Notes under the pieces: generated by a model | The model's input: only the letters and a program-made list of their open reading frames with translations | The model's database searches: none | What the model was told of the DNA's origin: nothing | NCBI RefSeq assembly: GCF_002936955.1 | Contig: NZ_MPZM01000031.1 | Location: 1 to 35,966, forward strand | DNA length: 35,966 nt | Direction of reading: 5' to 3' | DNA from: Oceanisphaera arctica | Lineage (GTDB): Bacteria > Pseudomonadota > Gammaproteobacteria > Enterobacterales > Aeromonadaceae | Shown here: piece after piece, positions 23,399 through 32,621 of the stretch | Layout of the letters: the number at the start of each line of letters is the position of its first letter | How positions within the stretch are numbered: the first letter of the stretch is position 1 | Made by a program: the position numbers and the translations under genes

Positions 23399-23851
23399 AT
23401 GTCCATTGAACATCAGCTTGAGCGTGCCGAGCAATTATGTCAGCAGCGCGGCGTGCGTTTTACGCCCACCCGCCGCCATGTATTTACCCTGATGGCCGGG
23501 CAAAAAGGCGCGGTCAGCGCCTACGATCTGCTGGACCGGCTCAAGGAGCTGGAACCCAACGCCAAGCCGCCCACCGTGTACCGGGCGCTGGATTTTCTGC
23601 TGACCCAGGGTTTCGTACACAAGGTAGAGTCGCTCAACGCCTTTTTGTTCTGTGATCATTTTGCCGAGCACCACCCCATGCAGTTGCTGATCTGCACCCA
23701 ATGCGGCCAGGTTATCGAGCTGCACGACGAGGCCATCAATAATGCGTTCGAACACCAGGCACAGCTACACGGCTTTGCCATCACCAGCCAGTCTATCGAA
23801 GCCCATGGCCGTTGCCGTCAATGTCAGGCGGAAAAACCTGCAAACTGCTGA
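23399..23851 (+). CDS. zur: Zinc uptake regulator Zur (Fur family)
   Basis: 150 residues. A cytoplasmic repressor that, with zinc bound, shuts off zinc uptake genes. The winged helix includes NAKPPTVYRALDFLLTQGFV (residues 54-73), the family recognition helix. The structural zinc site is Cys99/Cys102 and Cys139/Cys142 (CTQCG, CRQCQ). The regulatory side has FLFCDHFAEHHP. The short C-terminus and CDH motif favour Zur over Fur or PerR. It is transcribed away from the truncated dusA. Confidence 0.9.
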   Translation: MSIEHQLERAEQLCQQRGVRFTPTRRHVFTLMAGQKGAVSAYDLLDRLKELEPNAKPPTVYRALDFLLTQGFVHKVESLNAFLFCDHFAEHHPMQLLICTQCGQVIELHDEAINNAFEHQAQLHGFAITSQSIEAHGRCRQCQAEKPANC

Positions 23852-23860
23852 TATAGTTAC

Positions 23861-24057
23861 TAGGGTCTGTTGACCTTTCTCGGTGATTTTTGCAGCAGTT
23901 TGTGGGGTCTTGATACAAGGCAGAGCTTATGCCATGTAGTCACTCTACATAAATAAGCGATAACGCAGTAGCAAGACCCCACAAGCGCTGCCCTGCGGGT
24001 TCGGCTAAACGCGTTTAACTCGAACAAAATGTCACCGCGAAAGGTCAACAGACCCTA
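23861..24057. mobile_element. MITE-like element, about 193 bp, with TA target duplication
   Basis: Perfect 18-base terminal inverted repeats, AGGGTCTGTTGACCTTTC (23862-23879) and its complement (24039-24056). A further inner pair is GTGGGGTCTTG and CAAGACCCCAC. If the ends are GGGTCTG...CAGACCC, TA flanks both sides, as expected for a TA-duplicating family such as IS630/Tc1-like. It encodes no protein and lies 10 bases after the zur stop. Confidence 0.75.
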
Positions 24058-24082
24058 AACTCCATCTCGACAAGGATGCACG

Positions 24083-24295
24083 ATGGGCACACTGATAAAA
24101 TGGTTTTTATTTTTGCTGGTCGCCTTTTTGCTGGCGAGCGAGGTCAACCTGAGTACCTCGCTATATCGCTACGAAGACAACCAGGTTGAAGTTACCTTTC
24201 CGGTCTGGCAGACCGATACACCCTGGTATTACATAAAGTGGAACCCGGCCAAGGACGAGTTTATTCATCACCGCGGCGCCAAAGCCTCAAAGTAA
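24083..24295 (+). CDS. Small exported or membrane-anchored protein, unknown
   Basis: 70 residues with AAGGATG before the ATG at 24083. Residues 3-19 (TLIKWFLFLLVAFLLAS) form a signal anchor. The rest (LYRYEDNQVEVTFPVWQTD, WYYIKWNPAKDEF) reads as a small beta-rich periplasmic domain. It follows the MITE and has no neighbour in the same direction. Function unknown. Confidence 0.6.
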   Translation: MGTLIKWFLFLLVAFLLASEVNLSTSLYRYEDNQVEVTFPVWQTDTPWYYIKWNPAKDEFIHHRGAKASK

Positions 24296-24481
24296 TACCA
24301 GTTTGAATAAAGATCTGATCTTTCTTAAGTCCGAACTCAGAGGCAACACAGCCGCCTCCCACGACACGCCACTGGTAAATGACACTCACAATTGCAGCCT
24401 ACTGCGAACATTCACTGGATGTTCGGTCAGGCTGCAACCGTTCGTCACGGCGAGACAAGCTCGCCCCCTGAGGGCTCGGGA

Positions 24482-24539
24482 AATGCCGTCTGACCGCCAG
24501 GGAGGGCGGGAATGCCGTCTGACCGCCAGGGAGGGCGGG
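24482..24539. repeat. 29-base unit in two exact tandem copies
   Basis: Units at 24482-24510 and 24511-24539 are identical, beginning AATGCCGTCTGACCGCC. A third copy starts at 24540 but stops after 6 bases. Confidence 0.9.
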
Positions 24540-24627
24540 AATGCCGGAACGGCAGGAGCATTTTCCGGCCATGGCATTTCACGGTCGTGGGAGGTCGTCT
24601 CTGTTGCCTCTTCCTGAGCTTCGAGTT

Positions 24628-24774
24628 GCCTGCAGACAGTGCCAACAGATGACTCTGTGGCATCTAAGGAGGACAAAGGGATCTGCTCAGCCGACCATCC
24701 GCACCACGGATGGTGCGGCTGAGCCTACATGGAGGTATTCACGGCGTGTCGGCGGAGCTAGCCCTTTGTCCGAC
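24628..24774 (+). repeat. Dispersed intergenic repeat, copy A (with hairpin)
   Basis: It begins CCTGCAGAC, contains a TAAGGAGGACA block, a hairpin (GCTCAGCCG / CGGCTGAGC at 24685-24724) and GGTATTCAC...CCCTTTGTCCGA. The same blocks occur in inverted orientation at about 28674-28811. Confidence 0.75.
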
Positions 24775-24815
24775 CTTTGCAGAGTAACCAAATAGATCAG
24801 TTATTTAATCAGTTT

Positions 24816-24857
24816 GGTATTCACAGCGAGTCGGTTGAGCGGGCCCTTTGTCCGACC
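24816..24857 (+). repeat. Dispersed repeat, copy B (right block only)
   Basis: GGTATTCACAGCGAGTCGG then GAGCGGGCCCTTTGTCCGACC. It matches the last 40 bases of copy A and copy C. Confidence 0.75.
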
Positions 24858-24881
24858 TCAACAGAGCAACCGGATAGATAC

Positions 24882-24930
24882 AAAAAAAGCCGGGCCCCTG
24901 AGTACTGTCACTCCCGGGGCCCGGCCTTTT
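24882..24930 (-). terminator. Terminator of dnaB-alr
   Basis: AAAAAAAGCCGGGCCCC and GGGGCCCGGCCTTTTT, a very GC-rich stem with A/T runs at both ends, 16 bases past the alr stop. Confidence 0.9.
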
Positions 24931-24945
24931 TACGTCTGGCGTCTA

Positions 24946-26034
24946 TCAGTCGATGTATTCGAGTCGGGGCCGCGCCGTCATGCGGGTAACCAGCTCGTAG
25001 GCGATGGTGCCTACATGCCGGGCCACTTCTTCTGCCGCCAGGCCTTCACCCCACAGCAGCACCTCGTCACCCACCTGGTCGGTGGCGTCCGGGCCCAGAT
25101 CGACGGTAGCCATGTCCATCGACACCCGACCCGCCAGAGTGACCCGTCGGCCGTTGAGCAGCACCGGGGTGCCGGGAGGCGCCGTGCGCGGATAGCCGTC
25201 GCCGTAACCAACGGCAATCACGCCGATGCGAGTATCCCGCGGGCTCACCCAGGAGCCGGCATAACCGACCGGCTCGCCGGCCTTGTGCTCGCGCACCGCA
25301 ATCAGGCTGGTGGTGAAATTCATCGCCGGACGCAGGCCGAAGTCGGTGCCCTGCTGATCGCCGAACGGGGTGATGCCATACAGCATGATACCGGGGCGAA
25401 TATAGTCGGCGTGGGCGTCGGGAAAGGCGATAACCCCGGCGGAATTACACAAAGCTGTGTGCTTGACCTTGCCGGCAGTCACCTGCTTGAAACGGGCAAT
25501 CTGCGCCTCGGTCACCGCCTGCTGCTCGGGCTCGTCGGCCCGGGCGAAGTGGGTCATGGCATTCACCGGTTGCACTACCTGAGCGATGGCCGCCAGCCGG
25601 GCAAAGACCTCATCGGCCTGCTCGGGAGAGAAACCGACCCTGTGCATACCCGAGTCTATTTTCACCCATACGGTCACCGGCGCCGCCAGCGGGGTCAGCT
25701 CCAGCGTGTCGAGCTGGGCAAAGGTGTGAATACAGAGATGGAAGTCGTTAAGCGCGGAGAACTCGAGCTGGGCCCGGTTGAAAAACCCTTCCAGCAGCAG
25801 AATCGGCTGACGAATGCCGCCGGCACGCAGTTTTTGTGCCTCTTCAAAACGGGCCACCGCAAACAGGTCTGCGTCGTCCTTGAGTGCCGCCGCCACCGTC
25901 AGATCACCGTGGCCATAGGCATTGGCTTTCACCACCGCCACCGCTTTGGCCGTGGGGGCCAGCTGCCTGGCTACCTGCAGGTTATGCCGAACTGCTTCCA
26001 GACTGATGCGGGCCACCGCCCCATGTGCATCCAT
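24946..26034 (-). CDS. alr: Alanine racemase
   Basis: 362 residues, normal length. It interconverts L- and D-alanine with pyridoxal phosphate, supplying D-Ala for peptidoglycan. The PLP lysine is Lys36 in VVKANAYGHG. Tyr258 (VGYAGSW) fits the second catalytic base. IDSGMHRVGF, CNSAG, RPGIMLYG and GRVSMDM are all typical. It starts 9 bases after the dnaB stop and shares its transcript, as in many gammaproteobacteria. Start MDAHGAV is supported by AAGGAGCAGAG upstream. Confidence 0.95.
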   Translation of the reverse strand: MDAHGAVARISLEAVRHNLQVARQLAPTAKAVAVVKANAYGHGDLTVAAALKDDADLFAVARFEEAQKLRAGGIRQPILLLEGFFNRAQLEFSALNDFHLCIHTFAQLDTLELTPLAAPVTVWVKIDSGMHRVGFSPEQADEVFARLAAIAQVVQPVNAMTHFARADEPEQQAVTEAQIARFKQVTAGKVKHTALCNSAGVIAFPDAHADYIRPGIMLYGITPFGDQQGTDFGLRPAMNFTTSLIAVREHKAGEPVGYAGSWVSPRDTRIGVIAVGYGDGYPRTAPPGTPVLLNGRRVTLAGRVSMDMATVDLGPDATDQVGDEVLLWGEGLAAEEVARHVGTIAYELVTRMTARPRLEYID

Positions 26035-26043
26035 CTCTGCTCC

Positions 26044-27438
26044 TTAATAGTCATCATCGAAATCCGGCCCGGCATAGTTATCGAAGCGGGAAAACTGCCC
26101 CTGAAACGTCAGCCGAACCTTGCCTATGGGTCCGTTCCGTTGCTTGCCGATGATGATTTCGGCGATGCCTTTCTCCGGACTGTCGTCGTGATAGACCTCG
26201 TCCCGGTAGATAAACATGATCAAGTCGGCGTCCTGCTCGATAGAGCCTGACTCCCGCAGATCCGAGTTGACCGGCCGCTTGTCGGCCCGCTGTTCCAGGC
26301 TTCGGTTAAGCTGGGACAGCGCAATCACCGGCACCTTCAGCTCTTTGGCCAGCGCCTTGAGCGAGCGGGAGATCTCGGCAATTTCCAGGGTCCGGTTATC
26401 GGACAGGCTGGGCACCGTCATCAATTGCAGATAATCGATCATGATCATGCTGATGCCTCCGTGTTCTCGCGCCACGCGCCGGGCGCGGGAACGAACTTCG
26501 GTGGGCGTCAGGCCGGAAGAGTCGTCGATATAGAGCTGACCTTTTTCCAGCAGCATGCCCATGGTCGAGGACAGCCGGGCCCAGTCTTCATCATCCAGCT
26601 GCCCGGTACGTATGCGGGTTTGATCGATACGTCCCAGGGAAGCAAGCATCCGCATAATAATCTGCTCAGATGGCATTTCCAAGGAGAATATGAGCACCGG
26701 TTTGTCACTTGTCAGTGCAGCGTGCTCGCAAAGGTTCATTGCAAAAGTCGTTTTACCCATAGAAGGTCGAGCTGCCACTATAATCAGGTCCGAAGACTGG
26801 AAGCCCGCAGTTTTTTTATCCAAATCCGAGTAGCCGGAAGACACGCCGGTAATCCCCTGATGGGGATTTTTATACAGCTCTTCGATGCGATCTATGGTCT
26901 TTTCCAGCAACACCCGCAGCGGCTGGGGGCCCTCGTTGGCGTTGGTCCGGCTTTCGGCAATCTTGAACACCTTGGTTTCGGCCAGATCCAGCAGCGCGGT
27001 GGAATTGCGCCCCTGCGGATCGAAGCCGGCCTCGGCAATCTCGTTGGCCACCGAGATCATTTCCCGCACCACGGCCCGCTCGCGCACTATGTCTGCATAG
27101 GCGCCGATGTTGGCGGCGCTGGGCGTATTCTTGGCAATTTCCACCAGATAAGAGAAGCCGCCCACCGTATCCAGCGACTCGTGCCGTTCCAGTTCTTCCT
27201 GCACCGTGATCAGATCGATGGGGTTACTGAGCTGACTCAGCCGCTGCATCGCCTGAAAAATGAGCCGGTGCGGCCGACTGTAGAAGTCCGGCTCCGAGAC
27301 CTTTTCCGCCACCCGATCCCAGGCGTTGTTATCCAGCAGCAGTCCGCCCAATACGGACTGTTCCGCCTCAAATGAATGAGGCGCCATCTTCAGCTGGGCA
27401 ACGGCCTGATCGGCTTTGGTGACGGTTTTCTCGCTCAT
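26044..27438 (-). CDS. dnaB: Replicative DNA helicase DnaB
   Basis: 464 residues. The hexameric helicase that unwinds the chromosome at the fork and binds primase. The N-terminal domain reads PHSFEAEQSVLGGLLLDNNAW. Walker A is ARPSMGKTTFAMN and Walker B is ISMIMIDYLQLM. The arginine-finger region is SDLRESGSIEQDADLIMFIYRDE. No intein interrupts it. AGAGAGAACCG precedes the ATG at 27438. First gene of the dnaB-alr operon. Confidence 0.97.
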   Translation of the reverse strand: MSEKTVTKADQAVAQLKMAPHSFEAEQSVLGGLLLDNNAWDRVAEKVSEPDFYSRPHRLIFQAMQRLSQLSNPIDLITVQEELERHESLDTVGGFSYLVEIAKNTPSAANIGAYADIVRERAVVREMISVANEIAEAGFDPQGRNSTALLDLAETKVFKIAESRTNANEGPQPLRVLLEKTIDRIEELYKNPHQGITGVSSGYSDLDKKTAGFQSSDLIIVAARPSMGKTTFAMNLCEHAALTSDKPVLIFSLEMPSEQIIMRMLASLGRIDQTRIRTGQLDDEDWARLSSTMGMLLEKGQLYIDDSSGLTPTEVRSRARRVAREHGGISMIMIDYLQLMTVPSLSDNRTLEIAEISRSLKALAKELKVPVIALSQLNRSLEQRADKRPVNSDLRESGSIEQDADLIMFIYRDEVYHDDSPEKGIAEIIIGKQRNGPIGKVRLTFQGQFSRFDNYAGPDFDDDY

Positions 27439-27703
27439 CGGTTCTCTCTCTGGTTTAGCAAACGACTATTATCAGGATTTTTCATCGGCTCTGAAAGGCC
27501 CATTCTTGTCTCAGCCCTGTACAATGTTGATGCAGATAGATGTCATCTGGCTGCCGTACTGCTCCACGACACCGAAATGACCGGCGCGATCACCGCCGTT
27601 TCGGTTCGCCCACGTCAGGCTGGCTGTGGCTTTCTTAATCACCAGTTGACATAACATGTCGCTGCTTTAGGATGTTGCTTGTCTGTCACTCAAGGAAGCC
27701 ATA

Positions 27704-28591
27704 ATGCGTAAACTTCTTACCCTGTTTACCCTGATTTTCGCGGTCGGCATCACCGCTACCGCCTTTGATGTCGAGGCCCGTAAAATGGGCGGCGGCAGCC
27801 GTTCTGTCGGCAAATCCTACAAAACCGCCCCCAGCCAGCCGGCAGCCCAGCAACAAACCGCCGGTAAACCCGCCGCCGGCCAGACCCAGCAGCCGAAAAA
27901 ATCCGGTCTGATGGGCGGCCTGCTCGGCGGCCTGCTGGCTGGTGGCATGCTGGCCTGGCTAATGGGCTCTGGCGCCTTCGAAGGTTTCCAGATCATGGAC
28001 TTCCTGATGATAGCGGGTCTGGCCTTTGCCGGCTTCATGGTGTTCAAAGCCCTGCGCAAGGGCAAGGCGCCCTCGCCCAGAGCCGCCTACAATGGTCCTC
28101 AGCAGTTTGAAGCGCCCAAGCCGTTTAACGCTCCCGGCCAGTCTGCTGCCGATCAGTCTGCTACAACAAGTAACAACGCTGCTTCTGGCTTCGCTCCGAG
28201 CGACGTGCCCTTCGATCTGCCCCAGGGCTTCGACATGCAGGCGTTTCTGCAAGGCTCTCGCGAGCATTACCGCACTCTGCAGCAGGCCTGGAACCAGAAC
28301 GATCTGGAGAAGATCCGCGAATACGTTACCCCCGAGCTGTTTGCCGAGCTGAGCCAGGAACGCGCCAAGCTGACCGGCGACCAGTACACCGAGGTGATGT
28401 TTGTGGATGCCGAACTGGTACGCGCCGACCACACCTCTTATCAGGCTCAGGTCAGCGTCCAGTTCAGCGGTCGCTACCGCGACAGCCAGGAAGGCGTTGA
28501 GCAGGACATCCGCGAGGTATGGCACCTGGAGCGCGATCTGACCAAGGACAATGCGCCCTGGTTGATCGTCGGTCTGGACGACAACGCTTAA
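27704..28591 (+). CDS. Tim44-domain membrane protein, unknown role
   Basis: 295 residues. Residues 1-26 form a signal peptide (LLTLFTLIFAVGITATAFDVEA). A Gln/Pro/Ala-rich linker follows, then a Gly-rich helix (GLMGGLLGGLLAGGMLAWLMG) and a second helix (IMDFLMIAGLAFAGFMVFKAL). The last 120 residues, from AFLQGSREHYRTLQQAWNQ to the end, match the Tim44/TIM44-like fold with TPELFAEL and the terminal EVWHLERD. Such proteins occur in many proteobacteria as inner-membrane proteins of unknown function. AAGGAAG precedes the ATG. It has its own terminator and no operon partner. Confidence 0.85.
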   Translation: MRKLLTLFTLIFAVGITATAFDVEARKMGGGSRSVGKSYKTAPSQPAAQQQTAGKPAAGQTQQPKKSGLMGGLLGGLLAGGMLAWLMGSGAFEGFQIMDFLMIAGLAFAGFMVFKALRKGKAPSPRAAYNGPQQFEAPKPFNAPGQSAADQSATTSNNAASGFAPSDVPFDLPQGFDMQAFLQGSREHYRTLQQAWNQNDLEKIREYVTPELFAELSQERAKLTGDQYTEVMFVDAELVRADHTSYQAQVSVQFSGRYRDSQEGVEQDIREVWHLERDLTKDNAPWLIVGLDDNA

Positions 28592-28611
28592 GCGTTTCTG
28601 CCATGAAATGA

Positions 28612-28636
28612 CAAGGGCGCCCTAGGGCGCCTTTTC
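28612..28636 (+). terminator. Terminator after the Tim44-domain gene
   Basis: GGGCGCCC, TA, GGGCGCC, then TTTTCTGTTT, starting 20 bases after the stop. Confidence 0.75.
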
Positions 28637-28673
28637 TGTTTCTACGTAATTAACGGCGTTAGGGTTTCAGCAA

Positions 28674-28811
28674 TCGGACAAAGGGCCCGCTCCGCCGACT
28701 CGCTGTCAATACCTCCCTGTACGCTCCCTGTTTCATCCCTGAAACAGAAGGTCGGCGGAGCAGTGTCCTCCTTAACGCTGCAGAGTCGCCTGTTGGTGCC
28801 GTCTGCAGGGC
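28674..28811 (-). repeat. Dispersed intergenic repeat, copy C (inverted)
   Basis: Read on the minus strand it shows the same order as copy A: CCTGCAGACGGC, TAAGGAGGACA, then GGAGGTATTGACAGCGAGTC and CCCTTTGTCCGA. The central hairpin differs. Confidence 0.75.
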
Positions 28812-28934
28812 CGTAGGTTGGCGATGAGCGAAGCGAATCCCAACGCTCAAACCAGTTCGATATGTAATGCGGGCCACCGCCTGCTCATTTCAAGGGCCAT
28901 TTCAATGGGCCCGCGCGCCATAGTGTCACCATTC

Positions 28935-28952
28935 GGTCGAATGAATTCGACC
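28935..28952. repeat. 18-base palindromic repeat
   Basis: GGTCGAAT-GA-ATTCGACC, perfect 8-base arms. A near relative is at 33523-33540. Confidence 0.7.
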
Positions 28953-29041
28953 CTACGGAAAACAGCACCCAGGCATGCGGGCAGATTGTCATATCCCTTG
29001 GTCCGATGTGTGAACAGCCCACAGGTTTAATTCTATGGGCA

Positions 29042-30259
29042 TTACAAAAACGAGGTGCCGTAGTCCATCGGGCTGGTGCCAAAGTACCGAGCCAGACTCT
29101 GGCCGATGTCGGCGAAGGTGTCTCGCCTGCCGAGCGTTCCCGGCCTGAGCCCACCGCCGAGGCAGATCACCGGCACATACTCACGGGTATGTTCGGTGCC
29201 GGGCCAGGTGGGGTCACAGCCGTGATCCGCAGTCATGATCAGCAGATCATCCGGCTGCAGTCGCGCCAGCAGCTCGGGCAAACGGCGATCGAAGGCTTCC
29301 AGCTCGGCGGCGTAACCGGCGACGTTGCGGCGATGACCGAAGCTGGAGTCAAAGTCGACGAAGTTGGTCATGATCAGGGTCTGATCTCCGGCCCCTTCCA
29401 GCGCGTCCAGGGTGGCGTCGAACAAAGCATCCAGGCCGGTAGCCTTGATCTTCTGGGTGATGCCACAATGAGCGTAGATGTCGGCTATCTTGCCGATGGA
29501 CACCACCTCGCCGTGTTTTTCCTCTACCAGCTTCTGCAGCACCGTCGGCGCCGGCGGCGCTATGCTGTAATCCCGCCGGTTTCCGGTGCGGGCAAAGTCG
29601 GTGGCGCTTTTACCGATGAAAGGCCGGGCGATGACCCGGCCGATGTTGTAGGGCATCAGCAGCTCGCGGGCGATGTCGCATACCTGATAGAGCCGCTCCA
29701 GGCCGAAGTGTTCTTCATGGGCGGCAATCTGAAACACGGAGTCGGCCGAGGTATAGCAGATGGGCTTGCCGCTGCCGATGTGCTCTTCGCCCAGCAGTTC
29801 GAGAATGGTGGTACCCGAGGCATGGCAGTTACCCAGCATGCCGGGCAACTGCGCCTGCTCGACCAGCGCTTCGATCAAGGACGGGGGAAAACTGTTTTCG
29901 GTATCGAGGAAGTAGCCCCAGTCGAACAGCACCGGCACCCCGGCCATTTCCCAGTGGCCGGACGGGGTGTCCTTGCCGGAAGACAGCTCCTGCGCGTAAC
30001 CGTAGCTGCCAACCAGCTCGGTCGGCAGGCTTACGCCCTCGGCCACCCGGCCGGTGCTGTCCGCATGAGCATGAAAAAGACCCAACCATGCCAGATTGGG
30101 CAGGCTGAGCGATCCCTGCCGGCTCTGATTGGCCTCGCCCCGGTGACAGGCAGCGGCGATATGGCCCAGGGTATCGGCGCCTTCGTCACCGAACACGGCG
30201 GCATCGGCGGACGCGCCGATGCCGAAGGAGTCGAGTACCAGCACTATTGCACGTTTCAT
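29042..30259 (-). CDS. deoB: Phosphopentomutase
   Basis: 405 residues from ATG at 30259 ([16 protein letters not shown]), which follows AGGAGACAG; an upstream in-frame ATG at 30277 is less likely. It interconverts (deoxy)ribose-1-phosphate and the 5-phosphate in nucleoside catabolism. Metal and catalytic motifs of the alkaline-phosphatase superfamily are visible: [11 protein letters not shown] near the start, the phosphorylated Thr in [10 protein letters not shown], and [19 protein letters not shown] near the end. Third gene of nupC-deoC-deoB. 81 bases separate it from deoC. Confidence 0.95.
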   Translation of the reverse strand: MKRAIVLVLDSFGIGASADAAVFGDEGADTLGHIAAACHRGEANQSRQGSLSLPNLAWLGLFHAHADSTGRVAEGVSLPTELVGSYGYAQELSSGKDTPSGHWEMAGVPVLFDWGYFLDTENSFPPSLIEALVEQAQLPGMLGNCHASGTTILELLGEEHIGSGKPICYTSADSVFQIAAHEEHFGLERLYQVCDIARELLMPYNIGRVIARPFIGKSATDFARTGNRRDYSIAPPAPTVLQKLVEEKHGEVVSIGKIADIYAHCGITQKIKATGLDALFDATLDALEGAGDQTLIMTNFVDFDSSFGHRRNVAGYAAELEAFDRRLPELLARLQPDDLLIMTADHGCDPTWPGTEHTREYVPVICLGGGLRPGTLGRRDTFADIGQSLARYFGTSPMDYGTSFL

Positions 30260-30340
30260 TCTGTCTCCTGGTGACATGTCGTCATCAAACGTCTGCGTAG
30301 GCCTGGCTTCAAACCCGGCCCCTCCGTCATCAAGACCGGC

Positions 30341-31120
30341 TCAGTAGCCGGTCGATTGCACCGTCGCATCACCGGCGCCCAGGGTCTGCAGCAGGTTATT
30401 CAGCAGGCTGGAGGCGCCGAAGCGAAAGTGCCGGGGGCTGATCCAGTCGGACCCTATGATATGAGCGGCCAGCTGTAAATAGTATTGCGCCTCTTCGGCG
30501 GTGCGCACTCCGCCGGCGGCCTTGAAGCCGACATCCTTGCCTGAATCGCGGATGGTTTCCAGCAACACCTCGGCGGCCGCCAGGGTCGCATTGACCGCTA
30601 CCTTGCCGGTGGAGGTCTTGATAAAGTCGGCGCCCCCCTCGATGGCAAGCGTGGCGGCGCGCCGGATCAAGGCGGAGGTTTTCAGCTCCCCGCTTTCGAT
30701 AATCACCTTGAGTGTGGTCTCGCCACCGGCGGCCTTGCAGGCGCGTACCAGCGCCAGGCCAGCCTGTTCGTTACCGGCCAGCAGGGCACGCCAGGGAAAC
30801 ACCAGATCCACCTCGTCGGCCCCGGCGACCACCGCCGCGCGGGTTTCCCGCACGGCACGTTCGATATCGTCATCACCGTGGGGAAAGTTGATGACGGTGG
30901 CGACCTTGATCCGCTCCTCGGCCCCCTGTTCACGCAGGGTCCGGCGGGCCGCAGCAATAAAGCGCGGATAGATACAGACGGCAGCAACGGTGCCGAAGGG
31001 CGTCATCGCCTGCCTGCACAGGGCGACCACCTTTTCATCGGTGTCGTCATCGTTGAGGCTGGTCAGATCCATCAGGCTCAGGGCCTGACGGGCGGCCGCT
31101 TTCAAGGCTGTGTCAGTCAT
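30341..31120 (-). CDS. deoC: Deoxyribose-phosphate aldolase
   Basis: 259 residues from ATG at 31120 ([14 protein letters not shown]), with AGGAGTGAAC upstream; the frame is open to 31159 but without a ribosome binding site. It splits deoxyribose-5-phosphate to acetaldehyde and glyceraldehyde-3-phosphate. The Schiff-base lysine lies in [11 protein letters not shown], and [12 protein letters not shown] and FKAAGGVRT complete the TIM-barrel active site. Second gene of the operon, between a nucleoside transporter and deoB. Confidence 0.95.
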   Translation of the reverse strand: MTDTALKAAARQALSLMDLTSLNDDDTDEKVVALCRQAMTPFGTVAAVCIYPRFIAAARRTLREQGAEERIKVATVINFPHGDDDIERAVRETRAAVVAGADEVDLVFPWRALLAGNEQAGLALVRACKAAGGETTLKVIIESGELKTSALIRRAATLAIEGGADFIKTSTGKVAVNATLAAAEVLLETIRDSGKDVGFKAAGGVRTAEEAQYYLQLAAHIIGSDWISPRHFRFGASSLLNNLLQTLGAGDATVQSTGY

Positions 31121-31169
31121 GTTCACTCCTGCCGTCATCCGAGGACGGTCTGTTTGCACCGTTAACCCG

Positions 31170-32450
31170 TTACATTCCCGCCAGCGAAAGGAAAAAACCG
31201 GCGATGGTGGCGGACATCAGGTTGGACAGGGTGCCGGCCAGCACCGCCTTGAGGCCGAAGCGGGCGATGTCGTGTCGGCGACTCGGCGCCATGCCGCCCA
31301 GCCCTCCCAGCAGAATGGCGACCGAGGCCAGGTTGGCAAAGCCGCACAGGGCGAAAGAGATGATGGCCTTGGTGTGTTCAGACATGGCCTGGCCGGTGCC
31401 TTCCACCAGCAGTTCGTTGGCAAGGTAGGGGGCAAAGTTGATATAGGCGACGAACTCGTTGAGCACCAGCTTCTGACCGAGGAAAGAGCCGGCAATAATG
31501 GCTTCTTCCCAGGGGACGCCGAGCAGAAAGGCCAGCGGCGAGAACAGCCAGCCGAGCAGCAGTTCCAGACTCAGGCTCTCCATGCCCACCCAACTGCCGA
31601 TACCACCCAGCATGCCGTTGAGCAGCGCAATCAGCCCGATAAAGGCGAGCAACATGGCGCCCACATTCATCGCCAGCATCATGCCGGAGCTGGCGCCGGT
31701 GGCGGCGGCATCGATGATATTGGCGGGCCTGTCTGCTTTCAGAGCTTCGTCATGGGTCTCGAGTTCATCGGTTTCGACCCTTTCGGTTTCGGGCATGATC
31801 AGCTTGGCAAACAACAGGCCACCCGGCGCCGCCATGAAGGAAGCGGCAATCAGGTATTCCATCGGCACCCCGATGGCCGCATAACCGGCCAGCACCGAAC
31901 CGGCCACCGAAGCCAGGCCGCCGCACATCACCGCAAACAGCTCGGAGTTGGTCATGTTGGCAATAAAGGGGCGCACCACCAGCGGCGCCTCGGTATGGCC
32001 CACGAAGATATTGGCGGTAGCCGACAGCGATTCGGTGCGCGAGGTGCCAAGCAGGTACTGCAAGGCTCCGCCCAGAATCCGGATCACCCATTGCATGATA
32101 CCGAGATGGTAGAGCACGGCGATCAGCGAAGAAAAGAAGATAATGACCGGCAGCACCCGCAGCGCGAAGATAAAGCCCAGGCCACTGCTGAAAGCCGCCT
32201 CTCCCACCAGGCCACCGAACAGAAAGTCCATGCCGTCGTTGGCGTACGAAATCACCTGACTTACCCCGGCCGACAGAGACTGCAGCATCTCTTTGCCTAT
32301 CGGCATGTACAGCACCAAGGCACCCAGCCCTGCCTGAAGGGCGAAGGCGCCACCCACGGTTCTGATTCGAATGGCCGACCTGTTGTTCGAAAACAGGATG
32401 GCGATAAGCACCAGAACCACCATCCCTACCATACTCATGATCAAGGTCAT
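31170..32450 (-). CDS. nupC: Concentrative nucleoside transporter (NupC family)
   Basis: 426 residues, highly hydrophobic. Imports nucleosides across the inner membrane with a cation. N-terminal helices ([20 protein letters not shown]) are followed by the gate region with [21 protein letters not shown] and the CNT signature segments [21 protein letters not shown] and [13 protein letters not shown]. An alternative ATG lies at 32438; the one at 32450 has AAAGGATAGAG upstream. First gene of a leftward operon; it feeds the deoC and deoB products. Confidence 0.93.
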   Translation of the reverse strand: MTLIMSMVGMVVLVLIAILFSNNRSAIRIRTVGGAFALQAGLGALVLYMPIGKEMLQSLSAGVSQVISYANDGMDFLFGGLVGEAAFSSGLGFIFALRVLPVIIFFSSLIAVLYHLGIMQWVIRILGGALQYLLGTSRTESLSATANIFVGHTEAPLVVRPFIANMTNSELFAVMCGGLASVAGSVLAGYAAIGVPMEYLIAASFMAAPGGLLFAKLIMPETERVETDELETHDEALKADRPANIIDAAATGASSGMMLAMNVGAMLLAFIGLIALLNGMLGGIGSWVGMESLSLELLLGWLFSPLAFLLGVPWEEAIIAGSFLGQKLVLNEFVAYINFAPYLANELLVEGTGQAMSEHTKAIISFALCGFANLASVAILLGGLGGMAPSRRHDIARFGLKAVLAGTLSNLMSATIAGFFLSLAGM

Positions 32451-32621
32451 ATCTCTATCCTTTCCGTGGCAGCCAATGCGATGGCCTTAATCCGACAGTC
32501 GTTTTCATTCGAGTCAGCTTATACGTGTTCATTGCTCATAGAATAGGTAACCGGCGGTAATAATCGAGGAAAAAGTCAATTAAATGATGATGTTCGGAAT
32601 AAAGCTGATTTTGAACGAGGT

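Larger units (their letters stand above)
24296..24945. other. Repeat-rich intergenic region
   Basis: 650 bases without a convincing gene; short frames here are biased by repeats. It holds a 29-base tandem repeat (24482-24539), a strong hairpin (24685-24724), two copies of a dispersed repeat (24734-24774, 24816-24857) and the alr terminator. Confidence 0.7.
28592..29041. other. Repeat-bearing intergenic region before deoB
   Basis: 450 bases without a gene. Contents: the terminator above, dispersed repeat copy C (28674-28811), a hairpin CTGTTTCA / TGAAACAG, and the palindrome at 28935-28952. No deoB terminator with a clear T-run was found. Confidence 0.65.

Noticed and set aside
24482-24545. 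Possible CRISPR array
   Set aside because: The repeats are directly adjacent with no spacers and there are no cas genes in the window.
24303-24795. Several overlapping short frames in the repeat-rich gap
   Set aside because: They translate the tandem and dispersed repeats, have no ribosome binding sites and overlap on both strands.
24814-26250. 478-codon plus-strand frame over alr
   Set aside because: His/Arg/Gly-rich antisense translation of alr; alr and dnaB motifs are unambiguous on the minus strand.
29006-32546. Long plus-strand frames over deoB, deoC and nupC
   Set aside because: Shadows of the minus-strand operon; no start signals and biased composition.
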